This document shows positions 1-7,799 of a stretch of 26,377 nucleotides of DNA, in pieces (within the stretch, counting starts at the first letter, position 1; every line of letters begins with the position of its first letter). The position numbers were made by a program, and so were the translations under genes. The notes below the pieces were generated by a model. That model saw only the letters and a program-made list of their open reading frames with translations. It was not told the origin of the DNA and searched no databases. Source of the stretch: Hellea sp964472905 (GTDB taxonomy: Bacteria > Pseudomonadota > Alphaproteobacteria > Caulobacterales > Maricaulaceae); assembly GCA_964472905.1 (NCBI GenBank), contig CAYYMI010000037.1, forward strand, positions 1-26,377, read 5' to 3'.

Positions 1-653
1 ACGGCAAAGTCAAAATCATTGGCAATGATGACTGGCTCGCCGATCATGACGGCACCGCGGAGGGGCAAACCATTATCGGGATTTGCGGCTCCGGTATTTT
101 TGAAGTTATGGTCGAGATGGCCAGCGCAGGATTGCTTGATCAAGGCGGCTTGTTCAAACCCGAAGCCGCCCCACACCGTTTTAAACAAGAAGGCAATGTC
201 TGGCTTTATACCCTTGTCGATCATCCTGAAAATCCGATCATCGTTAAACAAACCGATGTGCGCTCTGTCCAGCTCGCCAAGGCGGCGCTTTATGCGGGAG
301 CGCAGTTACTCGCCGAAAAACTCGGATGCGAAGCCTTTGATGAAGTTTTACTCGCGGGCGCTTTCGGCACGCATTTGGATAGTAAATATGTTGCGGATAT
401 CGGCATTGTCCCTTTCGCGCCCGCCGAACGTATTCGCTCTATTGGAAACGCGGCAGGCATGGGCGCGGCGATGGTGCTTATCAATGTTGATGAGAAAGCC
501 AAAATAATTGACGCCGTTAAAGAGATCGAAAAAATCGAAACAGCGACAGAGCCTAAATTCCAAGACTATTTTGTGGGGTCGATGAAATTTCCAACTGCGC
601 CTGCCGCTGATGGGGATGGTGGCCGTAGGCGTAATAGACGTCGCCGCTCATGA
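1..653 (+). CDS. RACo-like ASKHA-domain protein (corrinoid-protein reductive activator family), 3' part
   Basis: The gene is cut by the window start; its frame is open from base 3 and ends at 653. The visible part matches the C-terminal ATP-binding ASKHA half of RACo/DUF4445 proteins, which use ATP to help reduce cob(II)alamin back to active cob(I)alamin in B12-dependent methyltransferase systems. Visible motifs are a glycine-rich GICGSGI loop near the left edge, a LLAGAFGTHLD segment and an SIGNAAGMGAAM segment, all typical of the family. The protein ends in an arginine-rich tail (GGRRRNRRRRS). Its TGA overlaps the ATG of the following moaA (ATGA), so the two genes are probably translationally coupled. 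The N-terminal 2Fe-2S domain, if present, lies outside the window. Family is fairly sure; the methyltransferase partner is unknown. Confidence 0.8.
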   Translation, partial: GKVKIIGNDDWLADHDGTAEGQTIIGICGSGIFEVMVEMASAGLLDQGGLFKPEAAPHRFKQEGNVWLYTLVDHPENPIIVKQTDVRSVQLAKAALYAGAQLLAEKLGCEAFDEVLLAGAFGTHLDSKYVADIGIVPFAPAERIRSIGNAAGMGAAMVLINVDEKAKIIDAVKEIEKIETATEPKFQDYFVGSMKFPTAPAADGDGGRRRNRRRRS

Positions 654-1648
654 CACGACTGCGCGATAGCTTTGGACGGGATATAACCTATCTCCGCCTC
701 TCCGTGACAGACAGATGTGATCTGCGCTGTAATTATTGCATGGCCGAAAATATGACGTTTCTGCCGCGTAAGGATTTACTGACCCTCGAAGAATTAGATC
801 GCCTCGCGGCCAGCTTTATTGATCGCGGCGTGCGCAAAATACGCCTGACGGGCGGTGAGCCTCTTGTGCGGCGCGGCTTGATGGATTTGATCAAGGATAT
901 GTCGCGCCATCTTAAAACGGGCGCTCTGGATGAAATTACGCTGACCACAAACGCGACGCAATTGACGAAATATGCGGATGATTTGGCAAGGGCAGGGGTC
1001 AAACGCTTAAACGTCTCTCTGGATAGCCGCGACCCGGAAATCTTTGCCACATTAACACGCCGTGATGCGCTGGATACGGTTTTGAGCGGTATAGAGGCTG
1101 CACTAGACGCGAGATTGAAAATCAAAATTAATACGGTGGCGCTTAAGGGCACGAACGCCGCAGAAATTCCGGATTTGATGCGATGGGCGCATAGCAAAGC
1201 AATGGATATGACTCTTATCGAAGTTATGCCGATGGGCGAGATTGATGAAAATCGCGTCGATCAATATTTACCCCTCACAGAGATCAGGGACGCGCTAGAC
1301 GCCGAGTTTACGCTATCGGAAACCCCTTACCGCACAGGCGGGCCGTCACGTTATGTCAAGGTCAAGGAAACAGGCGGGCTGCTCGGTTTTATCACGCCAT
1401 TGACCAATAATTTTTGTGCAGGCTGTAACCGTGTGCGTGTGACATGTACGGGACAAATCTATATGTGCTTGGGCCAATCAGATAGTGTTGATCTGCGCGC
1501 CGCCATGCGTGGACCTCATCCTGACGCCGCGCTCAATAAAGCGCTCGATTTGGCCATGATTAATAAGCCTGAAAAGCATGATTTCGGTATATCAAGCCAA
1601 GGCACGACAGGCACCATGCCTCGCCATATGTCAGTCACGGGTGGGTAG
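650..1648 (+). CDS. moaA: GTP 3',8-cyclase MoaA (radical SAM, molybdenum cofactor synthesis)
   Basis: MoaA converts GTP to 3',8-cyclo-GTP, the first step of molybdopterin synthesis, in the cytoplasm. The 332-residue protein has the N-terminal radical-SAM cluster C23-x3-C27-x2-C30 in a DRCDLRCNYC context. The second, substrate-binding cluster is C256-x2-C259-x13-C273. A TGGEPL SAM-contact motif lies at about residue 68. It ends in Gly-Gly, the conserved C-terminal pair of true MoaA proteins that reaches into the active site. This argues for MoaA itself rather than another radical-SAM enzyme, despite the unusual neighbour. The start ATG overlaps the stop of the RACo-like gene. No moaC, moaD or moaE lies in the window. 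Confidence 0.9.
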   Translation: MTRLRDSFGRDITYLRLSVTDRCDLRCNYCMAENMTFLPRKDLLTLEELDRLAASFIDRGVRKIRLTGGEPLVRRGLMDLIKDMSRHLKTGALDEITLTTNATQLTKYADDLARAGVKRLNVSLDSRDPEIFATLTRRDALDTVLSGIEAALDARLKIKINTVALKGTNAAEIPDLMRWAHSKAMDMTLIEVMPMGEIDENRVDQYLPLTEIRDALDAEFTLSETPYRTGGPSRYVKVKETGGLLGFITPLTNNFCAGCNRVRVTCTGQIYMCLGQSDSVDLRAAMRGPHPDAALNKALDLAMINKPEKHDFGISSQGTTGTMPRHMSVTGG

Positions 1649-1673
1649 TTTAACTCAATGATGAAACCATAGA

Positions 1674-1711
1674 CCCATCAAAGTCAAGATGTGGGACTTT
1701 TCTTTGATGGG
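1674..1711 (+). repeat. 10-bp inverted repeat just after moaA
   Basis: CCCATCAAAG (1674-1683) and CTTTGATGGG (1702-1711) are perfect reverse complements with an 18-nt loop, 25 nt after the moaA stop. An alternative shorter pairing, AAAGTC (1680-1685) with GACTTT (1695-1700), uses part of the same left arm, so the two folds exclude each other. No T-tract follows. It may protect or end the moaA mRNA. Confidence 0.5.
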
Positions 1712-1833
1712 CTCCTTGGAAGAGTAAACTCTAGCCAAGAATTTTAGCCGATTGTTGAAAAAGTTCTGTCATCGGCATAGATACGAACTCTTAAAATTAT
1801 ATGTCAAAGACTATTCTATCTCAGGCTTTAAGT

Positions 1834-1858
1834 AACTGGGTCTAAAGACCCAGTTTTG
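1834..1858 (+). terminator. Probable rho-independent terminator of the moaA transcript
   Basis: AACTGGGTC (1834-1842), a 4-nt loop TAAA, then GACCCAGTT (1847-1855) gives a perfect 9-bp stem. The run of T at its right edge is short (TTTT, 1854-1857), so termination strength is uncertain. Confidence 0.55.
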
Positions 1859-1908
1859 CAATATCGGAATTATGCTACTGATTTCCTAGGGTTATTCGTC
1901 TATATGAC

Positions 1909-1924
1909 GAGCTTGAATAAGCTC
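1909..1924. promoter_or_regulatory. Small dyad upstream of the LOV regulator
   Basis: GAGCTT, spacer GAAT, AAGCTC: a perfect 6-bp inverted repeat about 87 bp before the LOV gene start. It could be an operator or a leader hairpin. No function can be assigned from sequence alone. Confidence 0.3.
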
Positions 1925-2010
1925 CTACGGCGCATTTCTGATTTTAAATATCACGCTTGGCGATCTCGGGTTGCGGAGTGGCTAAATTCATCACGCAAGA
2001 AGGATGATAC

Positions 2011-2628
2011 ATGAATGATTTAGGTAAGGCCTCTCAAGAAAGCCTAGCTAAAATGATCGAAAATACATCTGTACCTTTTATTGTGAGTAATCCAAGAATA
2101 CACGATAATCCTATCATTTTGTGCAACAAAGCCTTTGTCGAGCTTACGGGATATAACGAACAAGAAATTCTGGGTCGTAATTGTCGGTTTCTCTCAGGGA
2201 AAGATACAAACCCCCAGCATACACAACTTATTGTCAATGCTGTTCGTAATCATGAACCGGTTCTGGTTGAAATTCTCAATTACAAAAAGGATGGCACATC
2301 TTTTCAAAATGCTCTGATGATTGCTCCAATATTTGATGACGTGGGTGAACTGGCATATTTTTTGGGATCTCAAATGGAACTCACTAAGGTCAACAATTTG
2401 ACTTTGTCGAAGAAGCGAAAAGCAGCGCTTGAATTGGTCAATTCGCTTTCACCTCAACAAAAACGTGTCCTTACTAAAGTGGCGAGTGGGTACAGGAACA
2501 AACAAATCGCCCATGCACTCAAGATCAGCGAGAGTACAGTCAAGAAGCACCGCGCAGAAATCTTTAGCAAATTGAACGTTACCACAACCGCTGAAAGTAT
2601 TAGAATTGCGGTTGAGGCTGGGCTCTAA
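2011..2628 (+). CDS. LOV-HTH blue-light-responsive transcription factor (EL222-like)
   Basis: The 205-residue protein has an N-terminal LOV/PAS domain (about residues 15-125) and a C-terminal LuxR/GerE-type helix-turn-helix (about 144-205). The light-sensing chemistry appears complete. The flavin-adduct cysteine is C58 in GRNCRFLS, the flavin-contacting asparagines are N90 and N100, and the signal-relaying glutamine is Q121 in YFLGSQMELT. In the known EL222 protein, blue light forms a flavin-cysteine bond that frees the HTH to dimerise and bind DNA; the same is inferred here. A good SD (AAGAAGGA) precedes the ATG. The gene is monocistronic and converges on the kbp-like gene with only 9 bp between stops. 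There is no attached kinase domain, so it probably acts alone as a one-component sensor. Confidence 0.88.
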   Translation: MNDLGKASQESLAKMIENTSVPFIVSNPRIHDNPIILCNKAFVELTGYNEQEILGRNCRFLSGKDTNPQHTQLIVNAVRNHEPVLVEILNYKKDGTSFQNALMIAPIFDDVGELAYFLGSQMELTKVNNLTLSKKRKAALELVNSLSPQQKRVLTKVASGYRNKQIAHALKISESTVKKHRAEIFSKLNVTTTAESIRIAVEAGL

Positions 2629-2637
2629 TTGAAAACT

Positions 2638-3093
2638 CTAAGATGTCGCTGTCTTCACATCCGGAATGCGTAGTACCTGGCCCGGATAAATCTTATCAGG
2701 GTGGCTGAGCATAGGCTTATTAGCCTCGAAGATTTCGGGGTATAGACGCCATGTGCCGTAATAGGTTTTTGATATCGCGCCGAGCGTATCGCCGGACACA
2801 ACCGTATGAAAGCGTGACTCACGTCCACCTGCGCGTGATGTGGCTTGGTCATTAACGCCGCCAACGCCTTCGACATTGCCAACGGCGAGAATGATTTTTT
2901 CTTTCATCTCTTGGCTGACCGCCTCGCCAATAAGACTGACACCGCCATCATCATCGACTTCGATCTCAACCCCTGTTGTATCAAGGCCGAGATCATCGAC
3001 TTCTTTTTTGAGAGTTTCTTTGCCTTTACGGCCTTTGATGAGGGCGCCGAGGCCGCGGCCTGCGGCTTTGACGAAGGGGATCATTCCGAACAT
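2638..3093 (-). CDS. kbp: Kbp/YgaU-like BON-LysM protein (putative K+-binding protein)
   Basis: The 151-residue protein closely follows the architecture of E. coli Kbp (149 residues), a cytoplasmic potassium-binding protein. A short N-terminal FVKAAG helix is followed by a BON domain (about 25-80, with VSLIGEAVSQEMKEKI and AVGNVEGV), then a LysM domain (about 95-147, with VVSGDTLGAISKTYYG and EANKPMLSHPDKIYPGQVLR). There is no signal peptide. I chose the ATG at 3093 because GGAG lies 6 nt upstream and the protein then begins MFGMIPFVKAAG, like the family; an in-frame GTG at 3105 is less likely. It is the last gene of a minus-strand group with the VOC and lipoprotein genes. Confidence 0.85.
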   Translation of the reverse strand: MFGMIPFVKAAGRGLGALIKGRKGKETLKKEVDDLGLDTTGVEIEVDDDGGVSLIGEAVSQEMKEKIILAVGNVEGVGGVNDQATSRAGGRESRFHTVVSGDTLGAISKTYYGTWRLYPEIFEANKPMLSHPDKIYPGQVLRIPDVKTATS

Positions 3094-3136
3094 ATTTGTC
3101 TCCACATTTTACGAATCTGTTACGTTTATTATTAAT

Positions 3137-3502
3137 CTATGTTTGTGGCTCTTGCCATAATTCTATCTTGATACCTTCGGGGTCGATAAACCAGCCAAAA
3201 ATACCGAATTCCGTGTCTTCAATCTCGCCCATTATTTTTGCCCCGCCTTTGCGCGCGCGCTCTATAAGCGTTGCCACGTCATCCACGCGTAGATTAATCA
3301 TGAAGCGCTCATCTGTGCCGTCGAAATAATCAGAGTCTGATTTAAAGGGTGACATCATGGTGCGGCCTTTGCCATCTGGCGTATATTCAAGCGTTCCCCA
3401 TTTTGTCAGCTCAGCTCCCATATGGTCTTTCCACCATGTGCGATAGCTTTCAGCATCTTTGCATTTAAAGAAGACACCGCTCACGCCGAGTATATTTGCC
3501 AT
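3137..3502 (-). CDS. VOC (glyoxalase/bleomycin-resistance fold) family protein
   Basis: This is a 121-residue single-domain protein of the vicinal-oxygen-chelate fold. It shows paired beta-alpha-beta-beta-beta modules: residues about 5-55, then 68-120 ending in FIDPEGIKIELWQ, the usual last strand. The metal ligands look largely absent. The first strand has Phe where many members have His, and only the terminal Glu of IELW is in place, so it may bind a ligand rather than catalyse. A strong SD (AGGAGG, 5 nt before the ATG) sits in the 15-nt gap after the upstream lipoprotein gene, suggesting one transcript. The substrate is unknown. Confidence 0.75.
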   Translation of the reverse strand: MANILGVSGVFFKCKDAESYRTWWKDHMGAELTKWGTLEYTPDGKGRTMMSPFKSDSDYFDGTDERFMINLRVDDVATLIERARKGGAKIMGEIEDTEFGIFGWFIDPEGIKIELWQEPQT

Positions 3503-3517
3503 GAAAACCTCCTGAAA

Positions 3518-4093
3518 CTACCAGCCCCAAGGTGTTGGCGGGGCGTCAATTGGGGTCCTTGTATCAAATTCAATTCTGAAATCTCGATTGGGACGACGCA
3601 TTTCATAAGCGAAAATCCCGTCCTTTGGCCGCGCTTCCATGGCCCATGTATTGGCTTTGGAAACAGGAATGTTTTCACGGTCAAAGAGGTCTTTGGTTGA
3701 TTGATCCGCTGGAAATTCAGCGCGCGTATTGGTGATATTTCCTAACAAGCCGCCATAGAAGGTGAGGGCATCTGGACTACCATCTTCGTGGCGATGATCA
3801 TGACGTAGAGCAAAGACGCCGTCTTCGTCGCGTAATATCCATGTGCGCGATTTATTATCGCCGACATGAAGCGCGATTTTAATCTCATTATCGCTGCAAT
3901 CCCTGACATGCATTTTGATATCTTCTTGACGCCATAGCTCATCTACGGCGTCTGTTGATACAATCTTGCCGCTAAACGCCTGACCGCAAAAGGTGCGTAC
4001 TCTATCCGTGAATGCCGCTTGAGCGTCTGGCGGGCCACTACAAGCGGTCAAGGCAAAAGCGGTTATGGCTGACGATAATAATATGTGTTTCAT
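3518..4093 (-). CDS. Putative lipoprotein of unknown function
   Basis: The 191-residue product starts with a lipoprotein signal: a basic n-region (MKH), a hydrophobic stretch and a lipobox LTAC at residues 15-18, so it is probably anchored in the outer or inner membrane facing the periplasm. The mature part has two further cysteines (in RTFCGQAF and RDCSDNE), which could form a disulfide, and no recognised domain. I placed the start at the ATG at 4093; a TTG six codons upstream is possible but would spoil the signal peptide n-region. The leading SD is weak. It is the first gene of the minus-strand group with the VOC and kbp-like genes. Confidence 0.65.
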   Translation of the reverse strand: MKHILLSSAITAFALTACSGPPDAQAAFTDRVRTFCGQAFSGKIVSTDAVDELWRQEDIKMHVRDCSDNEIKIALHVGDNKSRTWILRDEDGVFALRHDHRHEDGSPDALTFYGGLLGNITNTRAEFPADQSTKDLFDRENIPVSKANTWAMEARPKDGIFAYEMRRPNRDFRIEFDTRTPIDAPPTPWGW

Positions 4094-4232
4094 AGGAGAA
4101 GCGTAATCCAAAATAGGGCAATGCCAAAGCCTTAACTTGAATTATGAATTTAAGGCATTCAGCAATGGGGCTTGTCACGGGAGGTTAATTTTCGCAATGT
4201 GACGCATAATAATAATTAAAGGGGATAATCAC

Positions 4233-4649
4233 ATGTCACATTTTCTAACGCCTGCTCTGTCGCTTATCATCTGGACCTTAGTCATGCTCTTGGTCATGTA
4301 TAAACGCCGCATACCTGCCATGCAGGCGATTTCTAAACGCACACAAGATTTTATAGATAATCCTAAACTTGGCGAGCAAATGCCAGCTCCGGCGCGCTGG
4401 GCCGCAGATAATTATAATCACTTACATGAAAGCCCGACGATATTTTATGCTTTGATGTTTGTGATTTTCTTGATGGATAAAGTCACGCCGCTCGCGCTTT
4501 ATTGTGCGTGGGCTTATGTGGCTATACGTGTCATCCATTCCATTGTTCAAGTTACATCCAATAATGTCATGGTCCGGTTTAGCCTCTTTTTGCTTAGCGC
4601 AATTCTGCTGATCATTATGGCGCTGAGTACAGCGGCTAAACTTTTTTAG
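4233..4649 (+). CDS. MAPEG family membrane protein
   Basis: This 138-residue integral membrane protein has about four hydrophobic helices (near residues 5-24, 70-87, 88-108 and 114-135). The MAPEG hallmark is a polar loop after helix 1 with R-x-x-x-N-x-x-E spacing, seen here as APARWAADNYNHLHESPTIFY (shown split: APARWAADNY then NHLHESPTIFY). The family includes glutathione-dependent transferases and peroxidases acting on lipophilic substrates; bacterial members are mostly uncharacterised. A GGGGAT SD-like sequence precedes the ATG. It stands alone, divergent from the upstream lipoprotein and convergent with the next gene. Confidence 0.75.
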   Translation: MSHFLTPALSLIIWTLVMLLVMYKRRIPAMQAISKRTQDFIDNPKLGEQMPAPARWAADNYNHLHESPTIFYALMFVIFLMDKVTPLALYCAWAYVAIRVIHSIVQVTSNNVMVRFSLFLLSAILLIIMALSTAAKLF

Positions 4650-4671
4650 GATAGCGCCAAGTAATCTAAGC

Positions 4672-6492
4672 CTAACACTCTTTACCTGGATTAGGGATTA
4701 AGATGAGTTTGCGCCCCGCTGAATAGGCTTTCTCCCATGGTGCGGTGATTGACTCGTGCGTTCCGAGCGGGGGTTGCTCGGTATCTCCGTCATAAGGGGA
4801 CCACAAATCATGCGGTGTAGGTTTTCGGTAGGTGAAGCTATTCTCATCTGTACTTTCTACGATAATCTGTTCACCTGCGAGGCTCCACCCGCATGAGTTT
4901 AGGTGGGTAAACCCAATATGATTGGGTTTCATTGCGGTTTGGCTATCAAAATCATCTTCGCCTCTTTTCCCTAAAAGTGTTTCTACATCGACCCAGCCAA
5001 TCTCATCGGGCGTCGGTAAATGAATCGCCACTTTGTCATTTTTAAAATCAAGCACTGTCACGGCATAGCCATAAGCTCCATATCCCCAATCGCTTAAATG
5101 ATACTCTGGCGTGATTGAGGCTGTAAATTGATCATCTCGCGTGACGAACCATACATGTCCACGCGCGATATGTAATCGACCAAGGCGAAAAGCCTCATCC
5201 TCTGGACCCGCTGATATGTCGATGGGTTTTGTCCACTGTTTTTTGATTTTGTTAGAACAATAGCCGCGTTGTATACTCCACCCCCGTTTATAAGCGGCTC
5301 GACAATAGGTCTCTATTTTTTTTTGCTCGTCCCAATCTTTGACAGATTCTGGATTGGCGATGAGGTTGATTAATTTGAACCTCACATGCGGTTTAATATC
5401 GAGTTCAGCTGGTTCAGTTAACGCATTTGTGTCAGGCGTAATTTCTGGAGCGGGATCATGGGAGAGAAGTTTTATAACGCCTTTATGTCCGTGCTTCTTG
5501 CGTTCTAATGTTATCTCCACCTCTGCTGGACCCGACAAATCAAACGCCTTTCTAGCCGTATAGCCTATGTTATATTTTGTCCCAGACTCACGTGTCTTGC
5601 GTTCATATGCTTGCGCTGAAATATGGACCTTACCCGATGGCACGCCAGACACTGAAAACCGCCCCTGAGCATCAGTTTTTAGACGCTGGCCTTTAATATT
5701 CATGGAAATACCTTCAAGCGATATAGCTTTTGGCACTGTTTCGCCGCGAAAAATACGTCCTTTTATAGCAACAGGGGCTAATTTGACGGAGGTGTTTTTG
5801 CTATAATCAAGACCAGATATTGGATCGCGCGCACTCACAGTTATTATAATATTCCGCTGATCTTGTTCTACGTTGTGGAATAATTGCAAGAAGCGTTCTT
5901 TATTATCGAGGGCGATAATTCCGGGCTCTGGAATTGAAAATAAATCTGTCATGAGAATCTCTTGCTCAGAACTATATTGGGCAGACAGGCGGACATCCAT
6001 TAATTGCGTGACGGGAATAATCTCGCCTGCCTTATCTGTAAATTTTAAGCTCATTTGCCCTGTTGTTGGGGCGAGATGTCCATTTGAGTTTGCCCACTCT
6101 AATTTGTAATCATCAACATGTTGGGAAAGTCCGAGTAAGTGTGGGGTCAAGGTGAGAGCAAAATTACCTGTCGCTTCGGGCTTGGCTTCAAATCCTATCC
6201 TGTCAGCGCCGTGACTAGGGACGAGAACTTTTAAGGTATGTTTCCCTGGCATGACTGGAATAGCTATAGACCCCTCTGCTTTAATCTCGTCCGTTGTAAT
6301 TGGCGCGTCATTAAGTGAAATTTGGGCGTCCTCTAAGGTTACAGACTCTGGAAGGGCCTCAAGATTGACGCTTAGCTCAATGAATAACGGATTGCCAATG
6401 GGTGTCTGTCTCAAATCTGTTTGTCCAAAAGCCGTTTGTGATAAAAACAAAGTGATGGCAGTTATGATTATAATGGCCGTAATATGTTTCAT
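4672..6492 (-). CDS. Large secreted protein with carboxypeptidase-regulatory-like domain, function unknown
   Basis: The 606-residue protein has a clear Sec signal peptide (residues 1-23, ending AFGQ). The first 240 residues read as beta-rich, immunoglobulin-like segments. Residues 241-300 form a CarboxypepD_reg-like beta sandwich, with KGRIFRGETVPKAISLEG and TDAQGRFSVSGVPSGKVHI. The C-terminal 250 residues are rich in aromatic residues and contain four cysteines (two in the ETYCRAAY / RGYCSNK segment near 393-410, one in NSCGWSL, one as the last residue). They match nothing I recognise. The predicted location is periplasmic or extracellular. An AAGGGC SD precedes the ATG. The C-terminal half deserves a structure prediction, since it may be a distinct catalytic or binding domain. 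Confidence 0.7.
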   Translation of the reverse strand: MKHITAIIIITAITLFLSQTAFGQTDLRQTPIGNPLFIELSVNLEALPESVTLEDAQISLNDAPITTDEIKAEGSIAIPVMPGKHTLKVLVPSHGADRIGFEAKPEATGNFALTLTPHLLGLSQHVDDYKLEWANSNGHLAPTTGQMSLKFTDKAGEIIPVTQLMDVRLSAQYSSEQEILMTDLFSIPEPGIIALDNKERFLQLFHNVEQDQRNIIITVSARDPISGLDYSKNTSVKLAPVAIKGRIFRGETVPKAISLEGISMNIKGQRLKTDAQGRFSVSGVPSGKVHISAQAYERKTRESGTKYNIGYTARKAFDLSGPAEVEITLERKKHGHKGVIKLLSHDPAPEITPDTNALTEPAELDIKPHVRFKLINLIANPESVKDWDEQKKIETYCRAAYKRGWSIQRGYCSNKIKKQWTKPIDISAGPEDEAFRLGRLHIARGHVWFVTRDDQFTASITPEYHLSDWGYGAYGYAVTVLDFKNDKVAIHLPTPDEIGWVDVETLLGKRGEDDFDSQTAMKPNHIGFTHLNSCGWSLAGEQIIVESTDENSFTYRKPTPHDLWSPYDGDTEQPPLGTHESITAPWEKAYSAGRKLILIPNPGKEC

Positions 6493-6572
6493 TTTAACGC
6501 CCTTCGTAGATCTTCGGCTTCACATCTTAAGCTTCATCTATGTATAAGTGACTAATAAGAATTCTTTGGAGC

Positions 6573-7205
6573 TTAGACAATATTCTGATTGCGCATCGCA
6601 GCCTCCCACACGGCTGAGAGGGCGATGAAGTCACAACTCTCATCTGGGTCGCGGTCATTATTCAAATCAGCCGGACTATTGCGGGTAATGATAATGCCAA
6701 GAGGCTCTCCGCTATCGGCATCGACGACGGGCCCGCCGCTCATGCCTGTGACGACAGGCTCATCAGGGGTCTCAATATGGGCTATCCATGTTCCGCTGCC
6801 CGCGCCGCGTTCGATATAAACATGACCGCGGCGCGTCTCTAGGGTGCGGCAGCCTGCGGGAAAGGCTTTCATAATAACGCGCTGCCCAATAATGGGGGCT
6901 TCAGGCTTTTGGTCGGGTAGGCGGCATCCCATTAAGGCTGCATCCAGACCACCCGGCCATGAATTAAGGTCACCTTTCGCAAAAGGTGGGAGAAGGTCTT
7001 GGCTATCCGTTAAGCAATGACCTGCCGATATCCACCCGTCCCAATAGGCGAAGAAACTGGCATAACATTGAAAGCCTCGCTCATTGTAAAAATGACGCCG
7101 AATATCCAACCCTATATCCAACACCTGAGTTTTTACGGGGGTCTTTTCTATATCAAAAGGAGGTTTAGGGGCTGGCTTGCGGCGAAAGAAGTCAAAAAAG
7201 GACAT
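6573..7205 (-). CDS. Trypsin-fold serine peptidase without signal peptide
   Basis: The 210-residue protein carries a recognisable chymotrypsin-like triad. H63 lies in GWISAGHCLT (compare the usual TAAHC). D88 in GGLDAALMG is the likely acid. S156 lies in TGMSGGPVVD (compare GxSGGPv). A cysteine pair around the His (C47 and C64) matches the classical disulfide. There is no signal peptide or membrane segment; the N-terminus is short and basic (FFRRKPAPKPP). The protein is therefore cytoplasmic, or exported by another route. The start ATG at 7205 has an AAGG motif upstream. It diverges from the thioredoxin-like lipoprotein gene with 54 bp between starts, so the promoters overlap. The substrate is unknown. 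Confidence 0.75.
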   Translation of the reverse strand: MSFFDFFRRKPAPKPPFDIEKTPVKTQVLDIGLDIRRHFYNERGFQCYASFFAYWDGWISAGHCLTDSQDLLPPFAKGDLNSWPGGLDAALMGCRLPDQKPEAPIIGQRVIMKAFPAGCRTLETRRGHVYIERGAGSGTWIAHIETPDEPVVTGMSGGPVVDADSGEPLGIIITRNSPADLNNDRDPDESCDFIALSAVWEAAMRNQNIV

Positions 7206-7259
7206 GAGCCTTGCCTATAAAATTTTTCCCCGGAAAGCAAAACTATGTTAGGTGGCGAT

Positions 7260-7775
7260 ATGAAATTTATAATCTTGTTTTTATGTTTAAGCCTGACAGC
7301 TTGCGCGTCCTCATCACATGAACCCGCTGCGCAATTTAAACCTAGTGGACATGCAAGCGGGACAGACCATGCCCATAATGAGCCCACGCCCTATGATGCT
7401 GAGGCTAATGCCAAGCTGGATATCGCGCAAACATTAGCCGCCGCAAAGGCCGAGGATAAAAAGGGACTATTGGTTTTCGGGGCTAATTGGTGCCATGATA
7501 GCCGGGCCCTCGCGGCTCAATTTGAAAAGCCGCGCTTTCAATCGCTTATTCGCGACAATTATAAGCTCGTTTATGTCGATATCGGCCAAAAAGATCGAAA
7601 CATAGATTTAGCGCGAAAATTTGGCGTTGATGATATTGTTGGCTCGCCAACCGTTTTTGTGACGAACTCACATGGACAGGTCTTAAATCTTGAGACGGCG
7701 CCAACGTGGCGAAATGCGGCCAGCCGCCAAGAGGTGGCTATATGGGATTACTTTAAACACTATGCCGCTCAATAA
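7260..7775 (+). CDS. Thioredoxin-like lipoprotein with a CxxS active site
   Basis: The 171-residue product has a lipoprotein signal (lipobox LTAC, C15), then a short His-rich linker (SGHASGTDHAHNEP, about residues 29-42). A thioredoxin fold follows, with active-site context ANWCHDSRAL (C78, S81) and the cis-proline loop as VGSPTVFV. The resolving cysteine of CxxC is replaced by Ser, giving a monothiol site more suited to isomerase, glutathione-type or trapping chemistry than to disulfide reduction. I chose the ATG at 7260 (AGGTGG SD 5 nt upstream) over the in-frame ATG at 7245, because it starts exactly at the signal peptide. It is followed at 24 bp by the membrane protein gene and may share its transcript. 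Confidence 0.75.
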   Translation: MKFIILFLCLSLTACASSSHEPAAQFKPSGHASGTDHAHNEPTPYDAEANAKLDIAQTLAAAKAEDKKGLLVFGANWCHDSRALAAQFEKPRFQSLIRDNYKLVYVDIGQKDRNIDLARKFGVDDIVGSPTVFVTNSHGQVLNLETAPTWRNAASRQEVAIWDYFKHYAAQ

Positions 7776-7799
7776 TAATTTAGGGTAAGGGAGAGACAA

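Larger units (their letters stand above)
1649..2010. other. 362-bp intergenic region between moaA and the LOV regulator
   Basis: No coding potential is seen. The region holds three inverted repeats, listed separately: 1674-1711, 1834-1855 and 1909-1924. A Shine-Dalgarno-like AAGAAGGA at 1997-2004 serves the downstream ATG at 2011. The promoter of the LOV regulator must lie here, probably after the 1834-1855 hairpin, but no convincing -35/-10 pair was recognised. Confidence 0.5.

Noticed and set aside
733..1197. 154-codon minus-strand frame inside moaA
   Set aside because: It lies fully within the well-supported moaA gene and its product has no recognisable composition or motif.
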